From CAZPUI01 sp964415525 (GTDB taxonomy: Bacteria; Acidobacteriota; Holophagae; Holophagales; Holophagaceae): 64,000 nt of DNA. The stretch covers positions 1 to 64,000 of the forward strand of contig CAYQAS010000001.1 in the NCBI GenBank assembly GCA_964415525.1, read 5' to 3'. Position numbers and translations under genes: made by a program. The notes beneath the pieces are model-generated. The model worked only from the letters and a program-made list of their open reading frames with translations, searched no databases and was not told where the DNA came from. This document shows positions 34,358 through 42,582 of the stretch, piece after piece (position 1 is the first letter of the stretch; each line of letters begins with the position of its first letter).

Positions 34358-34570
34358 ACCACGAAACGCGCGAAACGCCCTTCGGGTGCGCGAAATGGGA
34401 TCAGGGACGGTGCCGCCTCCTCGCAAGCGGGGGACTGGCGGCTCTCATGGCCGGTCAGGCCCCCGCTTGCGAAGCCAGCCGAATGCGGCTGGGGGCCGGA
34501 GGCCCAGACGGCTCCGCAACTGGCGTTTCGCGTTTTTCGCGCCTTTCGCGGTTCCATCGCTTGTGGCTGA
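34358..34570. repeat. intergenic repeat with nested hairpins, copy 2
   Basis: This is the second copy of the element at 338-540. The central hairpin is nearly perfect here: CGCAAGCGGGG pairs with CCCCGCTTGCG, and inside it GACTGGC pairs with GCCGGTC. The ends carry GGCGTTTCGCG and CTTTCGCGGTTCC on the right and ACCACGAAACGCGCG on the left. Where the copies differ in the arms, the paired base often differs too, suggesting that base-pairing is kept. Confidence 0.75.
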
Positions 34571-34676
34571 GGTTTGTAGATAATAAGAAATCACCATATC
34601 CCATAAACACGACAGATATCGAGAGCCATAGCTACTCGACTTAAAGCCTCATATATCACTATTTTTTGGTGTTCTT

Positions 34677-34851
34677 TTATCCCTTTCATCCTTGTTGAAA
34701 TCGCCTTAAAATCCATGCGTTCGAATTTAACCCAAACAGAATCGATCGCACTTAAGCCATAAGTCGTTATATATATACACTTACTGGTTTATTTGCCCCA
34801 CGATGTGCCAAACAGGATAAATAGGATTTAACAAGGATAAAAGGGATGAAA
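34677..34851. repeat. TATCCCTTTCATCCTTGTT-type inverted repeat
   Basis: The left arm (34677-34702) reads TTTATCCCTTTCATCCTTG, then TTGAAATC. The right arm (34825-34851) reads, on the other strand, CTTTCATCCCTTTTATCCTT, then GTTAAATC. The arms agree with one mismatch and one indel over about 23 bases. This is the same family as the element near 48.2 kb. Confidence 0.65.
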
Positions 34852-35026
34852 GTGATGCCTTTGTCAGATCTATTTCTGTACTTGGACCGTCCCAAAGAAC
34901 GCTCCAGATAAAGCCTTAAATCCCGGGACATCGTGCCACCAATGAAGGCACAGCAAGTTCATGAAATGACCTCCGATGGGCCGTCCATCCCGGTTCATTA
35001 AATCCTGTCGCTTATTGGATCCCCCC

Positions 35027-37165
35027 ATGCCCCTCGCTCCCCTGCTCCTCCTTCAGGCCACCCTCGAACTCACGGGCCTCGTCCTCGGTCCGAATGGCAA
35101 GCCTTTGCCCAATGCCACGGTCCAGGCAGGCGCCGCCCAGGTTCTGACGGACGCCAGGGGCCGCTTCAAGCTCGCGGTGCCGGAGGGCGTCGCCTCCATC
35201 CGCGTCAGCGCCCCGGGCATGGAGCCTCAGGAGCGGGAGGTCCGGCCGGGTGCGCCGCTCTACGTGCGACTCGAGCCCAAGGTGGCCGAGGCCCAGGTGG
35301 AGGTGGTGGAGGGTTCGGGCTATGGCAGCGAGGGTACGCCCCAGAGCGCCATCACCCGCATGGACATCTACATGACCCCCGGTGCGGCGGCGGATGTCTT
35401 CCAGGCCGCCAAGACCCTGCCGGGCGTGAGCAACGCCACGGAAGGCGCGGAGCTCTTCGTGCGGGGCGGCAAGCCGGACGAGGTGGGCATCTTCCTCAAC
35501 GGCAGCCGCCTGCGCCAGCCCTACCACCACCCCACGCCCCAGGGCGGCATCTTCAGCGCCGTGGACACGGCCATGGTGACCACCCTGAACTTCATCCCCG
35601 GGGGCTTCTCCGCCCGCTTCGGAGACGCGCTTTCCGCCGTGATGGACCTCGCCACGGACCAGACGGTGGTCTCCCGCGGAGGCACCGCCGTCCTCAACCC
35701 CGCCACCCAGAACCTTTTGGTGAACCAGCCCGTGGGAGACGGTCTGTTGCGGGGTTCCCTCCGCTACACCAACAGCGTGCTCCTGGACCGCTGGTTCAAC
35801 CTCTCCCGCACCTTCGCCGAGGCCCCCATCAGCACGGACCTCCACCTTGGCTACTCGGCCTCCATGGGCGCCAAGGGCCGCATCAGCGTGCTGGCCCTGG
35901 GCTCCAAGGACCACCTTGGCGTGGGCACCCGCATCGCCAATCTGGAAAGCACCTACCGCAGCCGCAGCGAGACGGGCTATTTCAGCATCCTGGCCACCCG
36001 GATGCTCTCGGACGCCCTGGGCCTCTCTTTGGCCCTGAACCGCTCCAACCACGAACAGGCCTGGACCTTCGGCACCTGGGGCCAGGACAGCCGGGAGCGG
36101 AGCACCTTCCATCGCCTGGAGGCCACCTGGAGCCCCGATTCGGACCTGACGGTGGAGGCGGGGCTGGATGGCGAGCGGGTGAGGCTCGCCCCCCGGGGCA
36201 CGGTGCCCTTCGATCTCGCGGACTGGACCCCGGGACGCCCCGGCAAGAGCTACGGCTACGATTTCAGCGGCCCGCGGGACGGCCTCTATGGCACCGCGAA
36301 GTGGCGCATGAGTCCCGCCTGGGGCCTCTCCCTGGGAGGCCGCACGGACCGGTATGCACTCACCCACGAGCGCACCCGCGATCTGCGGGCCACCCTCAGC
36401 TTCCAGGTGAGTCCCAAGGTGGTCCTGCGGGCCGCCGCAGGCACCTTCCACCAAGCGCCGACCCTGACGATGCTGGACCCTTTCGTGGGCAATCCCGACC
36501 TCAAGACGCTCCGGGCGCGGCATGCCGTGCTGGCCCTGGACGCGAAGGACGAGGCCGGTCCCCTGCCCTGGCAGGTGCGCCTGGAGGTCTTCCGCAAGAC
36601 CTACGACCGGCTGATCGTGGAACCCGTGCCGCGCCGCTTCGAGGGCACGGGGGAAGGCGAGGCGACCGGCGTGGATCTGCTGCTGAAGGCCCGCCGCGGA
36701 CGCTTCCGGGGCTGGCTCGGCTATGGATTCCTCTCCACCCGGCGCCGGGAGGACAAGCAGCTCACCCTCGGCCCGGTGCCTACCAGCATCCCTCACAGCC
36801 TCAACCTCGTGGGTTCCTGGACCCCGAAGGATGGCTGGGAGTTCAGCACCGCGTACCGCCTCTCCAGCGGCGCCCCCTTCACCCCCATCACAAGCGGCAC
36901 CCCGGATGGCCACGGCGGCTGGCTGCCCATCGAGGGTCCGCGCTACGGCGAGCGCCTGCCTACGTACCAGCGCCTCGATGGCCGCCTGACGCACCTCTTC
37001 AGCACCGGCAAGCTCCGCTGGGTGCTTTACGCCGAGATGATGAACCTCCTGGATCGCCGCAACCCCGGCGGCATCAGCTACAGCCCCGACTTCGCCACCC
37101 GGCGCGAGGAGCCGAACTACTTCGCCCGGCGGCTGATCGTCGGGGGCCTCACCTTGATGTGGTAG
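35027..37165 (+). CDS. TonB-dependent-receptor-like outer-membrane protein
   Basis: This 712-residue protein lacks a clear long signal peptide but starts MPLAPLLLLQ, a short hydrophobic leader. Residues 14-80 form a carboxypeptidase-regulatory-like (CarboxypepD_reg) domain. A plug domain follows, with TLPGVSNATEGAELFVRGGK and PGGFSARFGDALSAVMDL. The rest is a beta-barrel ending LIVGGLTLMW. Such proteins import siderophores, vitamins or glycans via TonB; no transport partner is nearby, so the substrate is unknown. Its 3' end overlaps the convergent HEAT gene by 17 bases. No ribosome binding site is obvious before 35027; an ATG at 34976 is an alternative start. Confidence 0.85.
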   Translation: MPLAPLLLLQATLELTGLVLGPNGKPLPNATVQAGAAQVLTDARGRFKLAVPEGVASIRVSAPGMEPQEREVRPGAPLYVRLEPKVAEAQVEVVEGSGYGSEGTPQSAITRMDIYMTPGAAADVFQAAKTLPGVSNATEGAELFVRGGKPDEVGIFLNGSRLRQPYHHPTPQGGIFSAVDTAMVTTLNFIPGGFSARFGDALSAVMDLATDQTVVSRGGTAVLNPATQNLLVNQPVGDGLLRGSLRYTNSVLLDRWFNLSRTFAEAPISTDLHLGYSASMGAKGRISVLALGSKDHLGVGTRIANLESTYRSRSETGYFSILATRMLSDALGLSLALNRSNHEQAWTFGTWGQDSRERSTFHRLEATWSPDSDLTVEAGLDGERVRLAPRGTVPFDLADWTPGRPGKSYGYDFSGPRDGLYGTAKWRMSPAWGLSLGGRTDRYALTHERTRDLRATLSFQVSPKVVLRAAAGTFHQAPTLTMLDPFVGNPDLKTLRARHAVLALDAKDEAGPLPWQVRLEVFRKTYDRLIVEPVPRRFEGTGEGEATGVDLLLKARRGRFRGWLGYGFLSTRRREDKQLTLGPVPTSIPHSLNLVGSWTPKDGWEFSTAYRLSSGAPFTPITSGTPDGHGGWLPIEGPRYGERLPTYQRLDGRLTHLFSTGKLRWVLYAEMMNLLDRRNPGGISYSPDFATRREEPNYFARRLIVGGLTLMW

Positions 37166-38879
37166 GCGGCCCTCCTCCGCTCCGGTGCGTCCCCCTGGCC
37201 AAGACCAGTGCCACCAGGATCTCCCGAGACGGACCCCGGGGTTCGATGCGCGCCGCGCGCTCAACGGCCTCCCATGCCTCGGCCGTGCCGATGGTGACCA
37301 GGGCCCGGGCCGCCGCCAGCCGCTCCTCCGGCGTCGCCTTCCGCCGGAAGATCCGCCCCCGGCAGCGGAGATGCTCCTGGAGGATGGCCACGGCACCGGG
37401 ATGGGCGATCCGCCCCAGCGCCTCGAGCGCCTGGATCCTCAGGGGCTCTGGCGCCGTGGAGGCCAGGGCGCCAATGGCGGGAATGGCCCCCACGGACTGG
37501 ATCTGTCCCAGCCCCAGAAGAATCTCCGCCTGGGTCTCGGGGTCCGAACGGGGAAGCAGGTCGAGCAGGCCGATCTCGGCCCAGGGCCCGCCCGTCCGCC
37601 AGAAGGCCCGCAGGGCAGCTCGCCGCACCCGCACATCTGAATGCTCCAGGCAGCGCGCAACGGCGTCGAAGGCCATGGCATCCTCCAGCTCCCCCAGCAG
37701 TTGAAGGCTGTTGCGGAGCAGGTACCAGGGCCCTTGCGCCAGGCTGGCCCGCAAGGCAGCCAGACTCTCGGGAGCCAGGGCCTTCAGGAGCTCCAGGATC
37801 CGGATCCGCTGAGGACGGCTCGGCTCCCGGGCCAGCAGCGCGGTGAGGGCGAAACCAGCGGGTTCGCCCAGGAGGCGGAAACAGGGCAGGATCCGGCCCT
37901 CCAGGGCCCGGCGTCCCTCCAGGGCGTAGGCCTGGAGGAAGGGGACGGCCAGGTCGGGGGCACCCAGGACGCGATCCCGCAGCCCGGAAGCACAGGCCGG
38001 TGATCGGAGGCGCTCCAGGAGCCGCTGGAGCACCGCCAACTCCCCGCCCGCCCCCAGCATGCCGAGGATCTGAGCCAGGGCCGTCTCCCGGGCGGCCAGG
38101 TCTGCGCCCTCCGCCGCCATCAGCCCTTCCGCCAGGGTGGCCAGAGCGCCTTGCGGAAGCCGCTCCGCCTCCTCGCCTATCAAGGTCAGGATCGTCTCCA
38201 GGACGGCGTCTCGGTGCGCGGGGTCTGTCCCATGGAGGGCCGCCAGGAGCACTTCGAGGGCCTGGAAGAAGGGTTCCAGGAAGGCGCCCTCCAGCATCTC
38301 CCGGAGCAGGGCCAAACGGATCTCCGGGCTGCGGTCCAGGAACCCGTGCCCGAGTTCCGCCTCAAGGCGGCCCTCCTGGGTCGGCGTGGGCCGGGATGGG
38401 ACGGGAGGAAGCCTTCGCTCCGAACCCGATTCCGGCTCCTGGCCCACCAGCTGGATGTGGGGGGCCTGCATACCCCGGAACACCATGCAGGCACCGCCCA
38501 GGCCTTCGAGGCGGGCAGGCGGCTCCCGCAGCAACGCGAACAGCTCCCGCAATTCTCGCATCGTGACGTCCCGCTGGAGGATCACCTCACGAATCCCCCT
38601 CCAGGCCATGGCTCGACAAAGGCCCGCAGCCACGGCCCGGTTCTCCGCCGAAGGCGCACCGTCCACCCACAAGCGCCAGCCCGCGAGGGCGAGATGGACG
38701 GTGGTCCGCAGCGCAAAGCAACGGCCAAGCTCCCCCATCAGCCCGTCCATGGCCGCCTGGGGGCGCGGGTCCGAAGCAGCATGCACCGACATCAGGTCAA
38801 GCACCGCCTGCAGTCGGCTCGGCAGATCGGACTCACTCCGCTCCGCGGAGGGTTTTCCAAAGCCGCCTGACCAGACCAA
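37149..38879 (-). CDS. HEAT-repeat protein, last gene of the polysaccharide operon
   Basis: This 576-residue protein is made of an N-terminal helical region (residues 1-150) and then HEAT-like repeats, most clearly from about residue 350, with AVARCLEHSDVRVRRAALRA, IPAIGALASTAPEPLRIQAL and EALGRIAHPGAVAILQEHL. No catalytic motif is seen. The start is a TTG at 38879 with a strong GGGAGGGG ribosome binding site; the frame has no ATG until residue ~30. It overlaps the PP2C gene by 47 bases. HEAT scaffolds are typically protein-docking platforms. Confidence 0.8.
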   Translation of the reverse strand: MVWSGGFGKPSAERSESDLPSRLQAVLDLMSVHAASDPRPQAAMDGLMGELGRCFALRTTVHLALAGWRLWVDGAPSAENRAVAAGLCRAMAWRGIREVILQRDVTMRELRELFALLREPPARLEGLGGACMVFRGMQAPHIQLVGQEPESGSERRLPPVPSRPTPTQEGRLEAELGHGFLDRSPEIRLALLREMLEGAFLEPFFQALEVLLAALHGTDPAHRDAVLETILTLIGEEAERLPQGALATLAEGLMAAEGADLAARETALAQILGMLGAGGELAVLQRLLERLRSPACASGLRDRVLGAPDLAVPFLQAYALEGRRALEGRILPCFRLLGEPAGFALTALLAREPSRPQRIRILELLKALAPESLAALRASLAQGPWYLLRNSLQLLGELEDAMAFDAVARCLEHSDVRVRRAALRAFWRTGGPWAEIGLLDLLPRSDPETQAEILLGLGQIQSVGAIPAIGALASTAPEPLRIQALEALGRIAHPGAVAILQEHLRCRGRIFRRKATPEERLAAARALVTIGTAEAWEAVERAARIEPRGPSREILVALVLARGTHRSGGGPPTTSR

Positions 38880-39681
38880 CTGCCCCTCCCTTCGGGACGT
38901 TGACGCGTCCGCCCCTCTCGTCGGCCCGAGGCAGGGGCAGGATGAGGTCGTCGAAACCCAGGAGGAGGGCTGTCACGTCGTCCCCCCCATCTCCCTCGAG
39001 GGCCGCCTCCACGAGCCGCTCCGTCGTCCGGCGCAGGGATTGGCCCAGGTTGAGGATGCGGGCGATCTCCCCCTCCGGCACCTGCCGGTGGAGCCCGTCC
39101 GTGCCCAGCAGGAGCCGATCCCCCCGCCGCAGGGGAAACGAGACCAACTCCGGCTCAAGGGGCCGAAGGGACCCCAGGCAGGGCATGTGGGCCACGGGCG
39201 CTTCAGGCGTGAGCGCCGACACCTCGCGGTGGCGCAGGAGCCAGGCCCTGCCATCCCCCACGCGGCAGAGGTGGGCCTGGGTCTGCCACACCACCACCGC
39301 CAACAGGGTGGTGCTCATCCCCCGGGCCAGCGGGTCTTCGTCCGCAGACTGGAGCACGGCCTCATTGGCTCCGAGGGCCGACGCGCGAAGGGCATGGAGC
39401 AGGCCCTCCTCCGTGGCCTCCCCGCCAGGCATGCGCCCCCAGTGCCCAAAGAGGCCGACCGCGAAGGCGGCAAGCCCCTCCCGGCTGGCGATCTCCCCCG
39501 AGAGGCCGCTGCCCAGGCCATCCGCCACGGCTGCCAGGAAGCCCATGGGCCCCTCGGTGGGTCCATGCCAGAGCGCGTCCACCAGGGGCTCCTCCCCCTC
39601 CAGGCCGCAGAGGAGGAAGGCGTCCTCGTTCACCCGGTGGCGGCGGCCCTCTCGGGTGAGGGCGTAGCGGTCAATGATCAT
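38833..39681 (-). CDS. PP2C-family protein phosphatase
   Basis: This 282-residue phosphatase carries the PP2C motifs: N-E-D-A near residue 18, VADGLGSGLSGEIAS, GMSTTLLAVVV, CRVGDGRAW, LLLGTDGLHRQV and GGDDVTALLL. It would remove phosphate from Ser/Thr residues with Mn2+ or Mg2+. The ATG at 39681 overlaps the stop of the glycosyltransferase gene (ATGA). Being inside the polysaccharide operon, it may control the synthase or the HEAT proteins; the matching kinase is not in the operon. The only Ser/Thr kinase in the window is at 9320. Confidence 0.92.
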   Translation of the reverse strand: MIIDRYALTREGRRHRVNEDAFLLCGLEGEEPLVDALWHGPTEGPMGFLAAVADGLGSGLSGEIASREGLAAFAVGLFGHWGRMPGGEATEEGLLHALRASALGANEAVLQSADEDPLARGMSTTLLAVVVWQTQAHLCRVGDGRAWLLRHREVSALTPEAPVAHMPCLGSLRPLEPELVSFPLRRGDRLLLGTDGLHRQVPEGEIARILNLGQSLRRTTERLVEAALEGDGGDDVTALLLGFDDLILPLPRADERGGRVNVPKGGAVGLVRRLWKTLRGAE

Positions 39682-41078
39682 TTGGCCTGCCCGGCCCCCA
39701 CGCGTTTCATCCCGCCCCAGGCACGCCTGCCAAGGAGGAAGTCAAAGATGCCGCGCAGGCGCCACCAAAGCGTGAGCTGGCGATAGCCGACATTCTCGAG
39801 CACGGCGGTGGCCATGAGTCCCAGGAAGGGTTTGAGCCCCTGGTAGCGGTGACCTCCGTTCACCTCCAGCAGGATGGCCACGACGGAATTGAGCAGTCCC
39901 AGGAAGACGGCCAGCACGAGGAAGAGCAGGGCGAAGGGGGCGTTCACCTGCCCGATCCAGAGGTAGTAGAAGAAGACCAGGTAGCCGGTGAGTTCCACGA
40001 GGGGCGCTAAGGCCTCGAACACGACGAAGTAGGGCATGGAGATCAGCCCGAGCCGACCGTATTTCGGGTTGAGGAACATGCGCCGGTGCGCCCATAGCGT
40101 CTCCAGGAGCCCCCGTTGCCAGCGGTTCCGCTGCCGGGCGAGGGTCCGCAGATCCTCCGGCACCTCCGTCCAGCAGATGGGATCCGGCACCATCGTGACG
40201 GTGTAGGGCTTCCCCTGCTCCATCAAGTGGCGGTGGATCCGCACGACCGCCTCGAAGTCCTCTCCCACCGTGCCTCGACGGAAGCCCCCCGCCTCCAGCA
40301 GCACGTCCCGGCGGTAGATGCCGAGGGCGCCGGAGACGATGAAGAGCATGTCGTAGGACGCGAGCCCCATCCGCCCATAGAGGAAGGCGCGGAGGTATTC
40401 CACGATCTGGAAACGGGCCAGGAAGCTCTTGGGCAGGAAGATGCCCCGGATGCCCTGGGGCGTGACCCTGCAGCCGTTCAGGGGACGGATCACGCCGCCG
40501 CAGCCCACGATGTTCGGGGCGTTGAGGAAGGGGCGCGAGACCCGCAGCAGCGTGTCGTTCTCCAGGAGGCTGTCCCCGTCCATGCAGCAGACGAGGGGAT
40601 AGTGGGCGAAGTTCAGGCCGCAGTTCAGGGCGTCGGCTTTCCCGCCGTTCACCTTGTCCACCACCATCAGATTCGGCACGAAGAGGCTTTCGAAGATGTC
40701 CCGCACGTCCTCCGTCTCGATCCGGTGGTGGATCACCCGCCGGGAGGACCGCAGCTTGAAGGCCTTGATGAGCAGCTCCAGCGTGTCGTCCGTGCTGCCG
40801 TCGTTCACCACGATCACCTGATGCTCGGGGTAGCGGAGGGCCAACAGGCTGTTGACGCTCGCCACCACCCCCGCGGCCTCGTTGTACACGGGGCAGATGA
40901 CGCTGATGGGCTTGTAGTGCGCCGTGCCGAACAGCGAATCCATCTGATCCGCCTCCACGGAATCCAGGTAGCGGCGCATGGCGAAGTAGGCGCGCACGAG
41001 GAACACCAACTGGTGCCCATTCATGAGCATGAAGTAGACCAGGATCCCGAACTGGATCCATGCCAGGACGGTGTTCAT
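39678..41078 (-). CDS. family-2 processive glycosyltransferase, membrane
   Basis: This 466-residue protein has one membrane segment at the N-terminus, a GT2 catalytic domain and about three C-terminal membrane segments. The motifs are VNDGSTDDT, CCMDGDS, GEDFEA and QRNRWQRG, the D-DxD-(T/G)ED-QxxRW set of processive synthases such as PgaC/IcaA and cellulose synthase. It would polymerise a sugar from a nucleotide-sugar while moving it across the inner membrane. No PilZ domain is seen. Its start overlaps the HEAT gene stop (ATGA) and its stop overlaps the PP2C start. Confidence 0.94.
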   Translation of the reverse strand: MNTVLAWIQFGILVYFMLMNGHQLVFLVRAYFAMRRYLDSVEADQMDSLFGTAHYKPISVICPVYNEAAGVVASVNSLLALRYPEHQVIVVNDGSTDDTLELLIKAFKLRSSRRVIHHRIETEDVRDIFESLFVPNLMVVDKVNGGKADALNCGLNFAHYPLVCCMDGDSLLENDTLLRVSRPFLNAPNIVGCGGVIRPLNGCRVTPQGIRGIFLPKSFLARFQIVEYLRAFLYGRMGLASYDMLFIVSGALGIYRRDVLLEAGGFRRGTVGEDFEAVVRIHRHLMEQGKPYTVTMVPDPICWTEVPEDLRTLARQRNRWQRGLLETLWAHRRMFLNPKYGRLGLISMPYFVVFEALAPLVELTGYLVFFYYLWIGQVNAPFALLFLVLAVFLGLLNSVVAILLEVNGGHRYQGLKPFLGLMATAVLENVGYRQLTLWWRLRGIFDFLLGRRAWGGMKRVGAGQAK

Positions 41079-42166
41079 AGGCGCCCCCGCTGTTCAGCCC
41101 ACTCCAGCCGCTCTCGCGCCATGTCCCTGGCGAAGAGGTCGGAGAAGGGATCGCGGCTCACGGCCGTGAGGGCCTCGATGCCGGGCTCGCCGAGGCTCGC
41201 AAGGCTCTGGGACGCATGGCGCCGCACATCGAAGATCGGATCGGCCAGCAGGGCTTTCAGCTCCGGGATGGCCTTCGGCCCTCCCAGGGGCCCCAGGGCC
41301 GCTGCGGCCTGCATCCGCAGCAGCCCTTCGGGGCTCTGGGCAAAGGGGAGCACGGAGGCGTAGGCCACGGGATCCCCCAGTGCCTGAAGGGCATGGATCG
41401 CCGCCGCCTGGACCTCCACATCCCGGGCGCGCAGGAGCTCCAACAGAACGGGCAGGCACTCGTGGTGACGGTGCGAGCCCGCGAGCAGCGCGAAGAGACG
41501 CCACTCCCCGCCAGCGGAAGCGGCACGGTCGCGGAAGCGAGCCTCCAGCCAGCCCAGCAGCCCCGGTCCAAAGCTCTCCAGCACGGCCAGCAGGCGCACC
41601 TGCTGGTAGCGCTCCTGGGTGACCACCCAGTCCAGCACCGGAGCGGCATAGGCCAGATCCTGACTCTGAGCCAGGGTGCGGGCCGCCGCAAAGGCCACAT
41701 AGGGCACGGGGTCCTCCATGAGGGGCACCAAGTTGGGCAGGTGGGCCGTCTCCCCAAAGCTCCCCACTTCCAGGGCCGCCAGGGCTCTTATCCGGGGAGA
41801 ACGGTGACGGATGCGCGCCTCCAGGCCCTGGTTGAGACCAGAGGCGTGGTAAATGGCTCTCAGCTTCTCCCCCTCTGTGCCACCCAGGGCCGCCCGGGAG
41901 CGACCGAGGAAGGGGAGGAGGAATTCCCGGTCCTCGGGCGCCACCTGACTGAAAACCTCAGGCATCGGCGCGTCCCCGAAGAGGTAGGGCGGCAGGGCCT
42001 CCTCCCAGCGCCGGAAGGCATGGATGCGCCGGGCGTTGCGGTGATCCGCCCGCACCTGGAGCAGGGTCGTGGCAATCACCAGGGCCACCAGAGCCGCCGC
42101 CAGGAGAAGGGTGCTCCAGAGCAGGATGCCCAGGGCGAGTTCACTGTCGGGATGCCAGGGAATCAA
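41075..42166 (-). CDS. membrane-anchored HEAT-repeat protein
   Basis: This 363-residue protein has one N-terminal membrane helix (about residues 10-36) and then HEAT repeats, such as IRALAALEVGSFGETAHLPN, VPYVAFAAARTLAQS, AAIHALQALGDPVAYASVLP, LLRMQAAAALGPLGGPKAIP and FDVRRHASQSLASLGEPGIE. A TTG start at 42166 overlaps the stop of the receiver gene (TTGA) and has GGGAGG 7 bases ahead. It probably links the receiver or phosphatase to the synthase at the inner membrane, but this is inference. Confidence 0.85.
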   Translation of the reverse strand: MIPWHPDSELALGILLWSTLLLAAALVALVIATTLLQVRADHRNARRIHAFRRWEEALPPYLFGDAPMPEVFSQVAPEDREFLLPFLGRSRAALGGTEGEKLRAIYHASGLNQGLEARIRHRSPRIRALAALEVGSFGETAHLPNLVPLMEDPVPYVAFAAARTLAQSQDLAYAAPVLDWVVTQERYQQVRLLAVLESFGPGLLGWLEARFRDRAASAGGEWRLFALLAGSHRHHECLPVLLELLRARDVEVQAAAIHALQALGDPVAYASVLPFAQSPEGLLRMQAAAALGPLGGPKAIPELKALLADPIFDVRRHASQSLASLGEPGIEALTAVSRDPFSDLFARDMARERLEWAEQRGRL

Positions 42167-42576
42167 GAGCGCACCTCCCGCAGCTTTCCGCGCTGGAGCA
42201 GGTGCCAGAGGCGCTCCATGAGCACGGGGATGACCAGGGGCTTGGCCATGAAGTCGTCCGCCCCGGCCGAAAAACACGCCACCATCTCCTGCTCGCTCTG
42301 GCTCGCAGAGATGACGAGGATGGGCACCTTGCCCATGGCTTCCGGCAACTGGCGGATCTCCTGGATCAGCCGAAAGCCGTTCATGCCAGGCATCATCAGA
42401 TCCGTGACAAGGAGGTCCACGGGCTCCTTCTCAAGCGCGGCCAGGGCCTCCAGGCCATTCCAGGCGACGCGCACCTCCAACCCCTCCATCTCCAAGCGGG
42501 CCTTCAGGAGGTTCACCGTCAGCCGGTCGTCCTCCACGAGGAGGACCAGCACGTGCGCGGGCCAGTGCCGTGTCAT
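42163..42576 (-). CDS. single-domain CheY-like response regulator
   Basis: This 137-residue protein is a receiver alone: VEDDRLTV, the phospho-acceptor in LLVTDLMMPGMNGF (about residue 59), VISAS, and MAKPL with the conserved Lys. There is no output domain, so it must act through partners, most likely the HEAT proteins or glycosyltransferase encoded next. The gene lies 6 bases after the YaiO-like gene and overlaps the HEAT gene. No histidine kinase is in the operon. Confidence 0.92.
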   Translation of the reverse strand: MTRHWPAHVLVLLVEDDRLTVNLLKARLEMEGLEVRVAWNGLEALAALEKEPVDLLVTDLMMPGMNGFRLIQEIRQLPEAMGKVPILVISASQSEQEMVACFSAGADDFMAKPLVIPVLMERLWHLLQRGKLREVRS

Positions 42577-42582
42577 TGCGCT

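Larger units (their letters stand above)
34271..35026. other. long intergenic region with repeats and an AT-rich stretch
   Basis: No credible gene occurs in these 756 bases. 34358-34570 is the second copy of the nested-hairpin repeat. 34677-34851 contains inverted repeats of the TATCCCTTTCATCCTTGTT type. The segment from about 34580 to 34870 is clearly AT-richer than the surroundings. The promoter of the next gene should lie in the right end, but I cannot place it. Confidence 0.7.

Noticed and set aside
35012..37396. 794-codon frame opposite the TonB-receptor-like gene
   Set aside because: Shadow of a strong coding gene, with no recognisable domain.
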